A stretch of DNA of 64,000 bases from Synchiropus splendidus (lineage: Eukaryota > Chordata > Actinopteri > Syngnathiformes > Callionymidae): assembly GCF_027744825.2 (NCBI RefSeq), contig NC_071340.1, positions 13,342,001 to 13,406,000 of the forward strand, given 5' to 3'. The translations under genes were made by a program, and so were the position numbers. Position 1 is the stretch's first letter. Every line of letters begins with the position of its first letter. The notes beneath the pieces are model-generated. The model did not search any database, was not told the DNA's origin, and saw only the letters and a program-made list of their open reading frames with translations. This document shows, in pieces, positions 17,954-29,463 of the stretch.

Positions 17954-19907
17954 ATGTTTATGATTGCCGTTTCAGGTGGATACTTGATGGGGTCTTGCAG
18001 TAGATGACGAGGAACAGAAAGGACTCTCCGGATCGATATGGCCTCGGGTAGCTCCCGTTTCATTCCATTTAGTTGGTCTCCTAGTTGCAGTGCTTCATCA
18101 TATCACGTTGTTTCCTGCAGACGATGAAATCAATCTGCTGGTCATAGTTGTGGATGTCAATCCGATATGGTGGGGACAGCAAGCGCAGAGGGAACCAGAG
18201 GTACCGCAAACCTTGATCTCTATTATGAAGTACTGGATGCAAACATGATCGCGTGGTTGTAAACAACACTGCGGCTGCACCTCCGTAGTTCACACTTTCC
18301 AAATGTCTGGACGCGGTTCTTGTGTTGGGGAACTCGCACCTGGCCATGAGCAGAACCAACAAGTTGGCGGTCATCGCCAGTCACTGCCAGGGCAGGTGTG
18401 TGACTCACTGGGTTGTTAGAATAAGCAGGAGTTATAACTGAGAGTGAGTTGTCTAACCTACCGTCTATGTGTCAGCCACTTTTTGTACCCCAGTAAGAAC
18501 TCTAAAACCGGAACGAACGACGAGGAGGACTCTCCATCAAGTGGTGATGGGAAGTACGAACTTTTGTCAGTTGCAAACAACACAATTGCTGAAGAGATCA
18601 GGAACCTCATGTCAAACAGTATGTTATTTCACTTTTGATCACGTCACTTTAATGGTATTGGGAATTCAATTTTTACTCACTGATGTTTGTGTGATTTCAG
18701 TTGAAGTGAGGGGAAATTTGACAGACACCTTGCTCGCAGGATCTCTCGCCATAGCCCTCTGCTGTATCCTCCAGAAAATATCTCAGTCGGACTCAAAAAT
18801 TGGTGACACCTTTCTCTTAGAATATGCACTTTGCATTTGATTGGTGTCGATGTGGTTCTCCTTGTGGTTGGTCGGTCTTAACTTTTTAACATTCAGACAT
18901 TAACAGAGTCGCAAAGGAACTGGAAGGTACGTACTAGTGGCTACGATCCTTTCAGCCATTGTATGATAATAACGTTTGTATCGTTGTTTTCAGCTGGTCA
19001 GGAGATGAAAACAAGGATACTGGTAAGCTCCCATTGAGCCAGTCTCTTCAGGCAAGGTCTTTGATCATTTCATACATTTCTCTGTACAGGTGGTAAAGGC
19101 AGCGGATGACTCCACCCTCCAGTATATGAACTATATGAACGTGATCTTTGCTGCGCAGAAGAAGGTGAGCGACATTTATTTTCAGGTCTTCATGTCCGAT
19201 ATTTTACAGAAATTCATGTCATTATTTTCCTCGACAGAATATCCTAATAGATGCATGTGTGTTGGCCTCAGACTCAGGCCTCCTGCAGCAGGTACGTTTG
19301 ACTTCATCATGAGTGAGTTAATACTCTGTATGATGATATACTTTACAGTATCCATGCTCTTCGTCTTGCACAGGCCTGTGATATAACTGGAGGACTGTAC
19401 CTGAAGATACCCCAGAAAGTTGCTCTAGCTCAGTATCTTCTGGTGAGTTTAGAAGGGAATTTGCTCCAACTGAAATGAATGTGGCGCTCAGTGTTTTGGT
19501 TTTGTTCCAGTGGGTGTTCCTGCCGGATGGAGATCAAAGGTCACAGCTGGTTCTGCCACCACCTGTACACGTGGATTACAGAGCTGCATGTTTCTGTCAT
19601 CGAAATCTCATTGAAATTGGATACGTCTGCTCAGTTTGTTTGTCAAGTGAGTACTAAAACGTTGAATCATAATACTAGTGAAGAGTCTTAAAAGCTTCTT
19701 TGTGACTTTCCACCTCTTTTTCTTTGAAGTCTTCTGCAACTTCAGTCCTATCTGCACAACATGCGAGTAAGTTTACATGCCACTTACATGCAACTTTCAA
19801 GACCATGCAGCCTAACGGAATTTGTCTCATTATTTTGCAGCACTGCCTTTAAAATTCAGCTTCCTCAAATTGTCAAGGCGAAGAAGAAGAAACCCAAGAT
19901 GACCTAA
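17954..19907 (+). CDS. gtf2h3: General transcription factor IIH subunit 3 (p34/Tfb4), 13 exons
   Basis: p34 is a structural subunit of the TFIIH core, pairing with p44 in transcription initiation and nucleotide excision repair in the nucleus (family knowledge). Exons: 17954-17975, 18121-18200, 18289-18395, 18476-18618, 18701-18763, 18897-18926, 18994-19022, 19090-19164, 19238-19291, 19374-19442, 19511-19646, 19730-19766, 19841-19907. Total is 912 nt, 303 aa (human 308). It has a von Willebrand A-like domain beginning [19 protein letters not shown] and a C-terminal Cys4-rich zinc region (C251, C253, C264, C267, C272, C278, C281). The basic tail ends [10 protein letters not shown]. Exon 1 gives MFMIAVS, chosen because its donor phase fits exon 2 and an in-frame stop lies upstream. 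The poly(A) signal is at 20393-20398. Confidence 0.96.
18764..18896 (+). other. gtf2h3: U12-type intron of gtf2h3
   Basis: The donor is GTATCCTCC (7 of 9 to the U12 consensus). The branch-like TCTTAACTTT places an adenosine at 18881, 15 nt before the acceptor AG at 18895-18896. The coding phase requires exactly these borders. Confidence 0.7.
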
Positions 19908-21171
19908 CCTCTGCAGGGAGTTCAGTCACATGTGAAATAGCTCCTTGGTGTTTGTTCCAAATAGATTGATCACGATGACTTACTTATTGAAAACCTTCAA
20001 TTATGAACATATTTTGTTTTGTTTTTCTTATCTGACAAAGAAACCTGTAAGCTAATGTGGCTCAGGTGGATGGTGAAAATTGATCTTTTCTTTAAACGAA
20101 GGAAGTTTGTTACCAAAATGAAGCTTCAATTTCATTTTCCAACCATTTTCAAATTAGGTCTTGGAGGTTAAAAAAAAACTTCATCTGCTCTGTTACTTTT
20201 AATGGACAGTTGATTTTGTTGTGGAAGAAAAGTGAACGATCATGCCTCTCTTTTTGCGGCTGACATAGTATACTAGTTGTAGGAGCCTTAACTATGACTG
20301 TTTTGTTGGTAGTGTATTTTATTTACCACTACATGTCACCCTTTGCCACTGTTTTATTCCAGTGGAAGTGATTATGAGTGTCATCTGACTTCAATAAATG
20401 ATGAATGTTGCACACGTAGTCTTGTATGTCAAACAGCGCGTCAGGAGCCGAGCCCCCTCAGCCACCATGCGGTAACATGAAAGTTTGCCTCTAAACTAGC
20501 CTAACTATAGCTGACTATTGTTAGTCTAAAAGGAGTTTTTCTGGGTGATCAGTGATCAAAGAATGAAAATCTTCAGTTTCCGATGTACAACAGCAACAGA
20601 GCCCCGGTGTCATGAGTGTGCAACCTGGCTCTCTCAGCTGTTCATATTTTTGCTGGATAAAACCTATTCCCAGTTAGTTCACTGATATTCCAATTAAACC
20701 CCATTACTCCAATGGAAAGTTTCCAATAAGGAATATTTCCAAAATTCCCAAGCTTCACATTTCAGCAGACATGTGTCACCCCTTTCTAACTCTTACTGAC
20801 TTACTATGGATTTTGTTCGAGAAATATATTGAGTCATTTTAAGACGGTGAGTTAACAACATTGCTGAATCCAGAATGTCAGTTACGAGGAAGACATCCCA
20901 CAAGGACTTAGGAGACTGATCAAGATAGGTGAAGGTGACTGTGCATAGAATAGGATCATGAGGATGCTGGGACCAGAGAAACGCAACTCTCTTTGTTGGG
21001 GAAAAAGTGAATCGGCAAATAGTTAAATGCATTCAACATTTTATTTGATGAGTAGAACTTCCAGGCCAGTATTATAAGATGTGTTCCAAAATGAAAGTCA
21101 AAACCAAACTTTATGGTCAAAGTTAATTGGAAAAAAAACATAAAGGTGAAGAGTTTTTCATATGAAGAAGA
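19908..21171. other. 3' UTRs of the convergent gtf2h3 and psmd9 genes
   Basis: No coding sequence is supported. gtf2h3 probably ends just after AATAAA at 20393-20398 (+). psmd9 probably ends after AATAAA on the minus strand at 21045-21040. About 0.6 kb of unremarkable intergenic DNA remains between them. Confidence 0.6.
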
Positions 21172-22584
21172 TCACCGAGGTATTGGAACAATGTTGCACC
21201 TGAAGGAAGAAAGGGCAATTTGTATATCACATGATCATATCTTTCAAAGGAACGCACAACACTCACCCCAGCAGACCTCTGCCAGACCATCGCTGTGGAG
21301 TCAAGCTCATCTGAACCTTTTGTCCACTGCGAATCACAGCGACACGCAGAGGTTTCTGTCATGCAAATAAACAGACATATTTAGATTAAAGACTGAAGCA
21401 CAGAAGAGCAAACAGGAAAACTGACTTGAAGCAGAACCTCTTACCCCTTCGCTGTGCTGCACGGCAGAGGCGATGTTCTGGAGGTTCTGAAAGTTGTTGG
21501 TTGTCACAGAACCAAATTCAATCACTTCATCTCCCACTTTGAGGCCCTTTAAACACAGCATACCAAACATAAGCGTTCCTGTAGTTATAACTGCCGGCAC
21601 TACGGTGAAACCACTCACCGCTCCGGAGGCTGGGGAGCCTTGTGTGACTGCATCAACTCGCGCAAAAGGGGTGGGTAGAGTGACCTGAACGTCCATCGCT
21701 TCAGCCTGTGCTTCAACCTCATCCTGGGCACGCTTGGCTTTTTCCCTGGCGTGTAGCTTGTGCAGAGCTTCTTCTATCTCGACCATGATAGCTTTGTGGT
21801 CATTCTGCAGACCTGCGGTGTGAGGATGACACATTTAAAGCAATGAACTGAAGGGAAAGACTGTTGTGTATTGTATTGGAGTTTTAGAAAGTTGGAAAAG
21901 AAGCAGTTGAGGTCACAACTAGGTGGGTACACTGACCACTGCATCGCTGGTGTGGATGAGGATGGATGGATGGATAACTGATTTCAGAATTTGAAAGGTC
22001 TTTTTTGTCTCCAAGCTTGTTAACAGAAACTGTCTTCAATCCTTGCAAGGTGCAAGGAGATCTTATTTGTAATTTCTCTTAATTCAAAACTATCTCACAA
22101 CTGGTTTAATACCTGCGAGGGATTAAACTGATCATATCCCTGCCATGAATCGTTCCATTCGAGGACAATATCCCACATACCAACACATCTCAACTTAGTC
22201 TAGTACGACTGAACAAAAGCCATGGTCTGTGATGACAACGCTACGACGCCGGCGCCCACTGTAAACAAACCACACGAATCAGAAACTTACATGAAATATT
22301 GTGTCTCGCGTTTCGAATTTGGTAAAGGTTGACGTCTGCTCTGGGGAACCCCTCCTCATCTACCAGGGGAGTCTGCAGTCCGACACCTTGCTGTGAGATG
22401 AGAAAGTCCTGTTAACAGTTGACACCGATGACACATCGAGATTGACCACAAGCCTCGAACTTACGTCTTCCAACACATCGTGGTAAGCTTTGATTTGTTC
22501 TTCGATTTCATCTTTCTTTTTGATTAAGTTTCGAACTTCCTCCATGGTTATCTCTGGGGCTTCAGTACTGTTTTCCCAAATCAT
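21172..22584 (-). CDS. psmd9: 26S proteasome assembly chaperone PSMD9 (p27), 6 exons
   Basis: PSMD9/p27 chaperones assembly of the proteasomal ATPase ring by holding the Rpt4-Rpt5 pair (family knowledge). Exons, right to left: 22465-22584, 22291-22390, 21619-21812, 21445-21546, 21267-21355, 21172-21199. Total is 633 nt, 210 aa (human 223). An N-terminal coiled coil ([20 protein letters not shown]) leads to the [18 protein letters not shown] segment and a second helix ([20 protein letters not shown]). A PDZ domain follows, from about 115, with [12 protein letters not shown]. The last exon is only 28 nt and encodes GCNIVPIPR, equivalent to the human C-terminus. An ETS-like CGGAAGTG lies on the minus strand at 22624-22617, just upstream of the start. 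Another in-frame upstream start was not found. Confidence 0.96.
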
Positions 22585-23714
22585 CCCGCTGACAGCAGGA
22601 ACCAAAACACCAACCTCACTTCCGTGCTGTCTTCTTCGCCGTCTGTGCTTGGTTGACTTTCGAGTATATTGTACTTTCGCCCCCTGCTGGATTAGAGTGC
22701 ACCAAGCCAGTAAAATTTTTTAAAAAGTATTGTATTTGCTGTCTTAGTGGGATTTCGGGCATTTTTAAAACATAGCATTGTGTGCCTTTACTTTACAAGA
22801 GATCATTGAAAATATAAGGTATATATTTACTTATAATATAAAGGAAAAAAATATGAATTCTGACATTGTTGACGATTTATCTGCCACATCTTTGTGCAAC
22901 AACTGGCCAAGCCAGCTGACATGCAGTTGGACAGAGTTTGCTATTTAAAGGTTTCCAGCATGAGAAGCACAGGGAATCACCAAAGGGAATTGACAAACCG
23001 GATGGGTTCAGTTGGTTTCCTTGGAATTGTGCTGCTACAAAGTGTGTGTAATGCAAACTTATCTTGTGACAAGAATAGACTGAAGACAGGACTTCGCCAG
23101 ACTGCAACCAAATGCAGTGTGCAGCCATAAAGTTCACCAAAAAAAAAAAACAACAACAGAGCAAATTCTCGTGAAATTACAAGTTTAATAGACAACAATC
23201 GACACATTCTCATCTCAGTAAGAAATAGATGTAAACAACGGGTAGCCACCTTGTACATTACAAATGGCATTACTATTCAATCTTTAAACAAACACTTAAG
23301 GCAACACAGCTCTGAAATGAAGCTGGTGATACAGTCCCAGTGCTGTTGCAGTGTTAGTGTATTCACCTTACTATGGTTTCTGCAGCAGCTCATATTCAAA
23401 GGCACATTTGCAGTGATATTATTGAAAAGGTTCATATTAAATATGCTATCGGTAATGTGTATAAGGAAGTAAACCCTGAGCTACTAAACTTCTTATGATC
23501 CTTCTTAGTGTGCATCGGAATGTACTTGTCAAGGCCTTCATCCACGACAAGTGCAAACATGGAGTCTTCCAGGTCCTCGTGTACCCTGAGACATCTGCTA
23601 ATGTTCCTTCACATTGGGACGGACTTCACGTTTAGCTTGTGCAAATGTGAACGTTCGTTGTTTTACTACACAGTTAGCGCTGAGTATCTGTGAGGTACCG
23701 TCAGATCAAAACAG
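22585..23714. other. psmd9 promoter side and rabgef1 3' UTR
   Basis: No coding sequence is supported. ATTAAA on the minus strand at 23189-23184 is a candidate poly(A) signal for rabgef1. The psmd9 promoter lies at the left end with an ETS-like motif. Confidence 0.45.
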
Positions 23715-26700
23715 CTAACATTCTGTGTCTTGGATGCCATCGTGCTGATCATTTAGTACTAGTACTGTCTCTTCCTTGCTTCTCTCCTCCGCAGCCACGG
23801 GGTCATGAGCTGGAGAAACTTGTGAGATATTAACATCCAGCTCCTTTTTCACCAGGGAAAACTGAGCCGCTGCCTCGTCCAGCTGTACGTGAACAGCCTG
23901 CACCCACTTCTTCAGCTGCTTGTTGAGAGCGTCCATTCCCTGGTCCAGCTTCTCCTGTCGACCCGCCAGCTCCTCCAGCATGTGTCCAGTCTCGCTGGCA
24001 ATCTGGTGCCTCTTGCTCACGGTGGCCGGGCCTCGCTGGCGTGACATGTAGCCCTCAAACTCTTCTGAGCTGAGGTTCAACGCTGGCCCGTCAACTTTTT
24101 CTATAAAGGCCACAGCACATGACTGCAAAAAAAAAGATGAAGATATAAACGTCTCATCTTTCCAAACAGTTAAAAACTTAAGACAACTCACCAGGTTTGT
24201 GAAGTAGTAGCCGCTTTCCCCAGCCATGAGACTGTGAGGAAGTCCGAAACGAATCACGTACTGCATGTTGGAGTGCAGACGAGGGGGATTGGCCTTCAGC
24301 ACCACGTACACCAGCCCCGACAGGAAGTCATCGGCGTTGGCAGGCTCACTGTTGGAGCTGGAGAGAGCCTCAAAAACATGCTGGCTGCACTTGGACACAC
24401 ACGCCAGCTTGTCCTGAGGGGCTCGTTTGGCGTCCATCTCAATAATGGCTATTGAAAGAACCACAAGAAGTGAATCTTAAAGTTCATCCAACATTGCTAG
24501 GATCAGCAGCGCGATTACCAGTTATAGCCGGTAGAAAGGGGTCGCCGGTGACTGAGGCGTTGGAGTCGGGGAATGGAACACTGAGCATCTGCGGAGTGAT
24601 CCAGTTCAATGAGCTGCGGAGACATCAGTCAGTGTCGGCCAGGGCTTTTGAGGCTCACGTCTGATTTACACATCTAACCGTATCCTTCTCTGAAGCGCCA
24701 GATCCTTCTCTTCATCATCACAGCTGTCATGGCAGAAGACCCACTTGTGCAAGCGTGTCATTATCAGCTTCTCCACATGTCCCATCAGCTGATTGATCTG
24801 CGGCTCGGGCAGGCCTGAGAGGAGCGAGCAAAACCACAACAGCAACACACAGGCTTGAGCTTGTCCGATAAACCGTCCACACGTGGCAGAGATGTGCACT
24901 CACTGTGAAAATATTCTGAAAAAGACTGATAGAAATCATGCACAAGATCGGACTGCTTCTGAATGGGCAGATGCTAAAATGATAAAAGACAACAGGACAT
25001 TGAATTAGATGAATGATCATTCAAACTGTACAGTTACAGTGGAAATGCATCCTGACATGAACACACAAGACACAACCAACTCCAGTGCGAGTGCAAGACA
25101 CTGAACTGGCTCCATCACCTCGGCCAGTACAACGGTGTGCCGACGAAACACAGCAAAACAAACCCAACTTGTTTTGTAACTGAACCAATTTAAAATAAAG
25201 TTTGTTGCTCATGAAATTATAAATACACTGCAGGAGAGGGTAATTTGAAGGCTGCTGCAGCAGATTACAAGAGTCACCAGATCAACTCTAAAGCCATTTT
25301 GCTTATTTTGGTACAGAGTTTGTCCAACTGACAAAAACAGCCAGTTCTGTTACCAATGAGGCCATTATACAGACTATAATAACATATTGACTCACTTGGC
25401 TCTCACACCTATGTAAACTGCATCACACTGGATTTGAACCTTCGTGCTGAGGCTCCACTCTTTGTAGCCACAACATAAAGCTAAGGACACCCGCAGTTTG
25501 TTTAAGACTACCGTGATGAAAACACCAACATGTTACATCAGTCAATGGAGACGCATTATATAATCATGAATTGTGTCAGATGTTACACCCAACAGATTCA
25601 CTGTAGACATTGTTGAAAACAATCTGAGTTCAAAACAAGGAACCAGGTCGTCCACATGACTGACTCTCGGCACAAATATTTACATGGTAGGCTTCCATGG
25701 TGTTGAGGAAAGCCGTGCACCGGGACTGCATACGCTGAGAAGGAGGGCTCCGCAGAATCTTTAGGAAGCCGGTGAAATCACCAGGCTCCAGGCTCTGGTA
25801 GGCCTTCAACACATTTTGGTGGGTTGCAGAGGACTCTGGAGGAAAACAGCGAGTGTGGTCAGTCATGAAACTCCAATAAGGGTCAATCGTATGAAAAACT
25901 TAAACAATAGTGAGCTCATCTCAGGAGCCATTCTGTACAGTTTTTGCTGTGCAGTTTTAAAGCAGGCATGAAACTTAAGGATGAGGGGTCCGATCTGGGC
26001 AAGTAAGTTTTATCTAGTCCATAATAACGCTTGAACTCATTGGTATTTCAACACAAATAGAAAAAAACGTGAACATTCCACCAAGAATTATTTCTTGACT
26101 ATATCAATGATTGATGCCAGCTTTGAGAACCGCAACCTCCCACTCACTGCACACTGGCTAATTGTTGCACAAGTGACCAGAAAATGAGTGCAAATCCTCA
26201 AACCGCTACAGAATATGGCAAATGCAACCACATGAAACAATTCAACTGACTCACTAGCCTCAAGAAAATCAAGCATACTACCTTGTTTGGGAGGAGAGGG
26301 AGTTCCCCAGAACAGTCTTCTCATTGTGTTGATGCGACGTCCCTTTTCAATACTTTTCTTCTCCTCAAATTTGGAGAAGGTGGGGGGAGTCGCGTCATGA
26401 CTCGGCCTACGAGTAGGAAACACATCGGAAATGGCCAACTTAAACATACTTAAGGACTGTTGAACAATTAGCCCTTTGTGGCAGCTGCCCTATTTCAGCC
26501 GGTTGCAAAGCATTTAAGCAAATTGTGGGTCAGAGAAAATCTATTCTTAAGTTCAACTTAGTCATGCAATAACCTGGATTTCAGCACAGAAAAATAATTT
26601 GACCACAAAATGCATGAATGTTTTCCTTACCTGGTGCTTTGCCTCTGAGCATCAGCGGGACGGGCGCGTTCTCTCCAGCACTTGGAGCAGAAGCCTTGCC

Positions 26701-26788
26701 ACGCTGGGTTTCCATAATAACCACAAGCGTTCTTGCAGAGAAGCTCCTCCTGCGACACTCGGATTCCTCGCTGCTTATCGGCCCACAT
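23715..26788 (-). CDS. rabgef1: RAB guanine nucleotide exchange factor 1 (Rabex-5), 8 coding exons
   Basis: Rabex-5 activates Rab5 on early endosomes through a VPS9 domain and binds ubiquitin through its N-terminus (family knowledge). Exons, right to left: 26631-26788, 26282-26406, 25684-25835, 24904-24973, 24679-24814, 24519-24613, 24192-24448, 23715-24122. Total is 1,401 nt, 466 aa (human 491). An A20-type zinc finger has C18, C22, C34 and C37 within [17 protein letters not shown]. Then come FSKFEEKKS, a helical bundle, and the VPS9 domain with [17 protein letters not shown] and GYYFTNL. These contain the residues equivalent to the human catalytic Asp, Pro, Tyr and Thr. A coiled coil follows. 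The start is the first ATG in frame, with an upstream in-frame stop. Fish have a rabgef1-like paralogue, so the suffix is unsure. Insertion between psmd9 and cfap251 differs from human. Confidence 0.93.
24974..25683 (-). other. rabgef1: rabgef1 intron, no gene seen
   Basis: No exon is supported. A tRNA B-box-like GGTTCAAATCC on the minus strand (about 25440-25430) suggests an old tRNA-derived SINE piece, but no full tRNA fold was found. Confidence 0.3.
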
Positions 26789-28060
26789 GGCTGCACTGAG
26801 GTATATGACTTCTTCCTGTTGGACATGTTCGCTATCACCATCAGTAGTAGTGGATAACAGCGCTGTGCTGCTGAAACACCTCCAGGTTGCACCATCACGA
26901 TCCTCAGATTAAAGGCTTTTTGAGGTCTAAATTCGTTTTGCATTTGCAGTGCACACAATCCTACTAGTATTACTGAGACAACCTATCTCAAAGACTGTCA
27001 CAGGAGGTCCTTTCTTCCTGTGGCAATAAAACTGCACAATTCATGCCTGTAAAATTTAATGTGGAAGATTTTTGCTGCTTTTTTTTTCATGTCAATCTGT
27101 TTTAAATCTGTTTTAATTTTTTTTTGCACAGTGTACATAGCCTGTGTGTATAGTGTGTATAGCCTTCTTTCCTTCACTGTCAAGAGTATTTTGCATTTCT
27201 GATTCAGATTCAGATGTTTAGGAGGACTTCAAACAAATACTTGGAGGGAGAAAACAGTGACACATGGACAGGGTGTACACGAGTTTTTAACCTTCATAAG
27301 AGCGCAGAAATAAAAATATAAATAAAATAGTACTTGCTCCACTCTAACTCGATGTGACTGCTATAAAAAAAGCAACAACACCTGTAGTGCTACAAACCTA
27401 TTTAAGAAAACATTTGAAAACATTGATCAGAAACAGTAGCCAGTTTAATGGCGTAGGAAAAGTCCTGGAGGATTAGAAGGAATTCAGCGTTGTTATGTAA
27501 TGGCCTAATGTCGGCAATTTACATTTGTCTGCGTGGTTGTTCACCTGTAACTCATATTCGGACCGGACGGGATCTACTCGTGAGTAAAACAAACATAAAG
27601 CAGCGTCAAGAACAGAGTGATTTAGCCTGCAGTGATCGGTGTCGGGCTCGAGGCTCCGCAGTCAGGAGCTGACTGTCAGCTGATCTGTGACAACACCGGC
27701 TGCTGTTAGCTAACTTGGCTAGTAGTGAGCAGGTACACGGTGTGAGCGTTGACGCGAGATGACACAGTTCGACTCACTTTTGTCATTTTGACGAAGTGGA
27801 TTTTCGCACTTTTCGGAACAACTTACCCGTGTGCGTCCCCTCCGACTCAAAAACAGGACTTAAATCGTGACGTTGAATACCTCCCTCGATTAACTACGGG
27901 AAAACATGAAACACCGGCGAACACAGCGGAAGCGGCAACACACCAGCGAGTCAACAGCACTTTTACGCGACCAACAACCAGAGGAAGACATCCAACTATT
28001 CGCCTACGTTCAAACCTGTGCAACCGGAAAAGCCCCACGACACGAGTCGTGACGTAACAA
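26789..28060 (-). promoter_or_regulatory. rabgef1: rabgef1 5' UTR intron, non-coding first exon and promoter
   Basis: The first coding exon has an acceptor (GGTGTTTCAG) near 26873 on the minus strand. A strong donor (CACGG then GTAAGTTG, GT at 27826-27825) ends a non-coding first exon, about 27827-28050. The CpG-rich region 27630-28050 is the probable promoter. The left part (27000-27500) is AT-rich and empty. Confidence 0.45.
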
Positions 28061-28540
28061 TTTCAAAGCAAAAGTATGTTTGTGAATCGTTGTATAGTTT
28101 CAATACATAATCACTTAGTTGCGTTCAGTTAAGCTCAAATTCTTAAATCAGATACTGATTTTCTTTTCTTCTCAAAAGTTTGCATTTTTGAGATTGTCCT
28201 AGAAAAGATTTAGGGAAATGCACCATCTAGTGTTCATTACTGCAATCTACATCAGAGTTCATATTGAAAATAAATGAGCAAGTAGGCTGGCACTTGACCT
28301 CTTTCCAAACAACACGTAAACATATCGCTATTATTATATTTTATTATTATATACGCAAATACCTAAAACATATTACAACCTCAGATAATTTAAACGAGAA
28401 CTCTAAACTTAAAAAAAAAACAGAACTACATATCATTTCGGTATGTGTGATTTATTTTTGAGGTGTCATTTCTTTATAAGAAAATAGTGTCTCACTGCCC
28501 GCATAAACAGCAAACTTTTCAACTCCCAACTCCCAGTTTG

Positions 28541-28558
28541 ATTATTATTATTATTATT
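28541..28558. repeat. (ATT)n microsatellite
   Basis: Six consecutive ATT units lie in the intergenic DNA between the divergent rabgef1 and cfap251 genes. Apart from this, the hairpin at 28658 and the X-box at 29304, region 28060-29463 shows no gene. Confidence 0.8.
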
Positions 28559-28657
28559 CATGGTTGGCTTTTACACCTGTTTTGTAGACGCTGGCCTTTG
28601 TTTGCTCATAGTCAAACCAATAGTATATAATCTTCTTTGGTAGGTAACTTTATTGTC

Positions 28658-28711
28658 AAAGGGACCTTTAATTTATTCATGTGAGACCACATGAATAAAT
28701 AAAGGTCCCTT
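28658..28711. repeat. Long hairpin between rabgef1 and cfap251
   Basis: Two arms of about 24-25 nt (AAGGGACCTTTAATTTATTC... and its complement) are separated by only 4 nt. They differ by a single inserted base. The hairpin is isolated and has no T-run typical of a polymerase III end. It could be a small palindromic element or a transcribed hairpin. Confidence 0.75.
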
Positions 28712-29303
28712 GTTGTGCTCATTTCAGTGGCAGTTAAATTCCGGTGAAGAACTATAGTAAGTCTCTTTCAATAAAATCCTATTAAACTGTGTTCTCACCC
28801 CAGTTAACGCTCTCGTCCTGACCACGCCCCCTATGTTCCAATAAGACAGTCAGATTAGTCGCAGCTGTGAACAATTATGACATTCATATTGACGTGTTTA
28901 ATCGCCTATGAACGACGCAGTTCTTTCACATTAATCCGATACACAACACAATCACAAGTGAAGGACGTGAAGAAATGCTTAATATCATATATATGATACA
29001 TTATACGCTTTAGCGTCGCTTTTTGAGCCACTCCTTCATTTTTAGAACGTGTTTAAATTACTACACTTCAAAGCCCATCAACTCTACACACTTTCTAGAA
29101 TTCATGTTTATATTATCCCTTATGAATTTTTCATAGAAAATTTTGTTAAATTTGGAGGCATCCCAAATCGTTACTTATTCATTTTATAATTATCACAAAA
29201 CTAAACGATGAGGAATAAAGGTTTGAGATTTTGTTACCCACAACACAGAACAATATTATAAATGTGCTTTTAATTTGAAGGGGCAGATTGAAACGTTAAG
29301 ACG

Positions 29304-29316
29304 GTAACTAGGCAAC
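29304..29316. promoter_or_regulatory. RFX X-box-like site upstream of cfap251
   Basis: GTAACT-A-GGCAAC matches GTNRCC(0-3N)RGYAAC at 11 of 12 positions, 148 bp upstream of the cfap251 start codon. CFAP251 is a motile-cilium gene, the type of target RFX factors control. Confidence 0.6.
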
Positions 29317-29463
29317 GACACAACGCGTACACTTACAGCCCAGGAGGAGTTATCGATATTGTGACATTTTAAATGCTTCAACAGCAAATTCTTCTCTGGT
29401 TAGTTTGCTAACCTTTCATTTGCTAATTGTGCATGTTTGCTTTAGCTGCTACGTGACGTCATC

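Noticed and set aside
25425..25500. Possible tRNA gene (B-box-like GGTTCAAATCC on the minus strand)
   Set aside because: No acceptor stem or anticodon arm could be drawn and the A box is poor. At most an old SINE piece in a rabgef1 intron.
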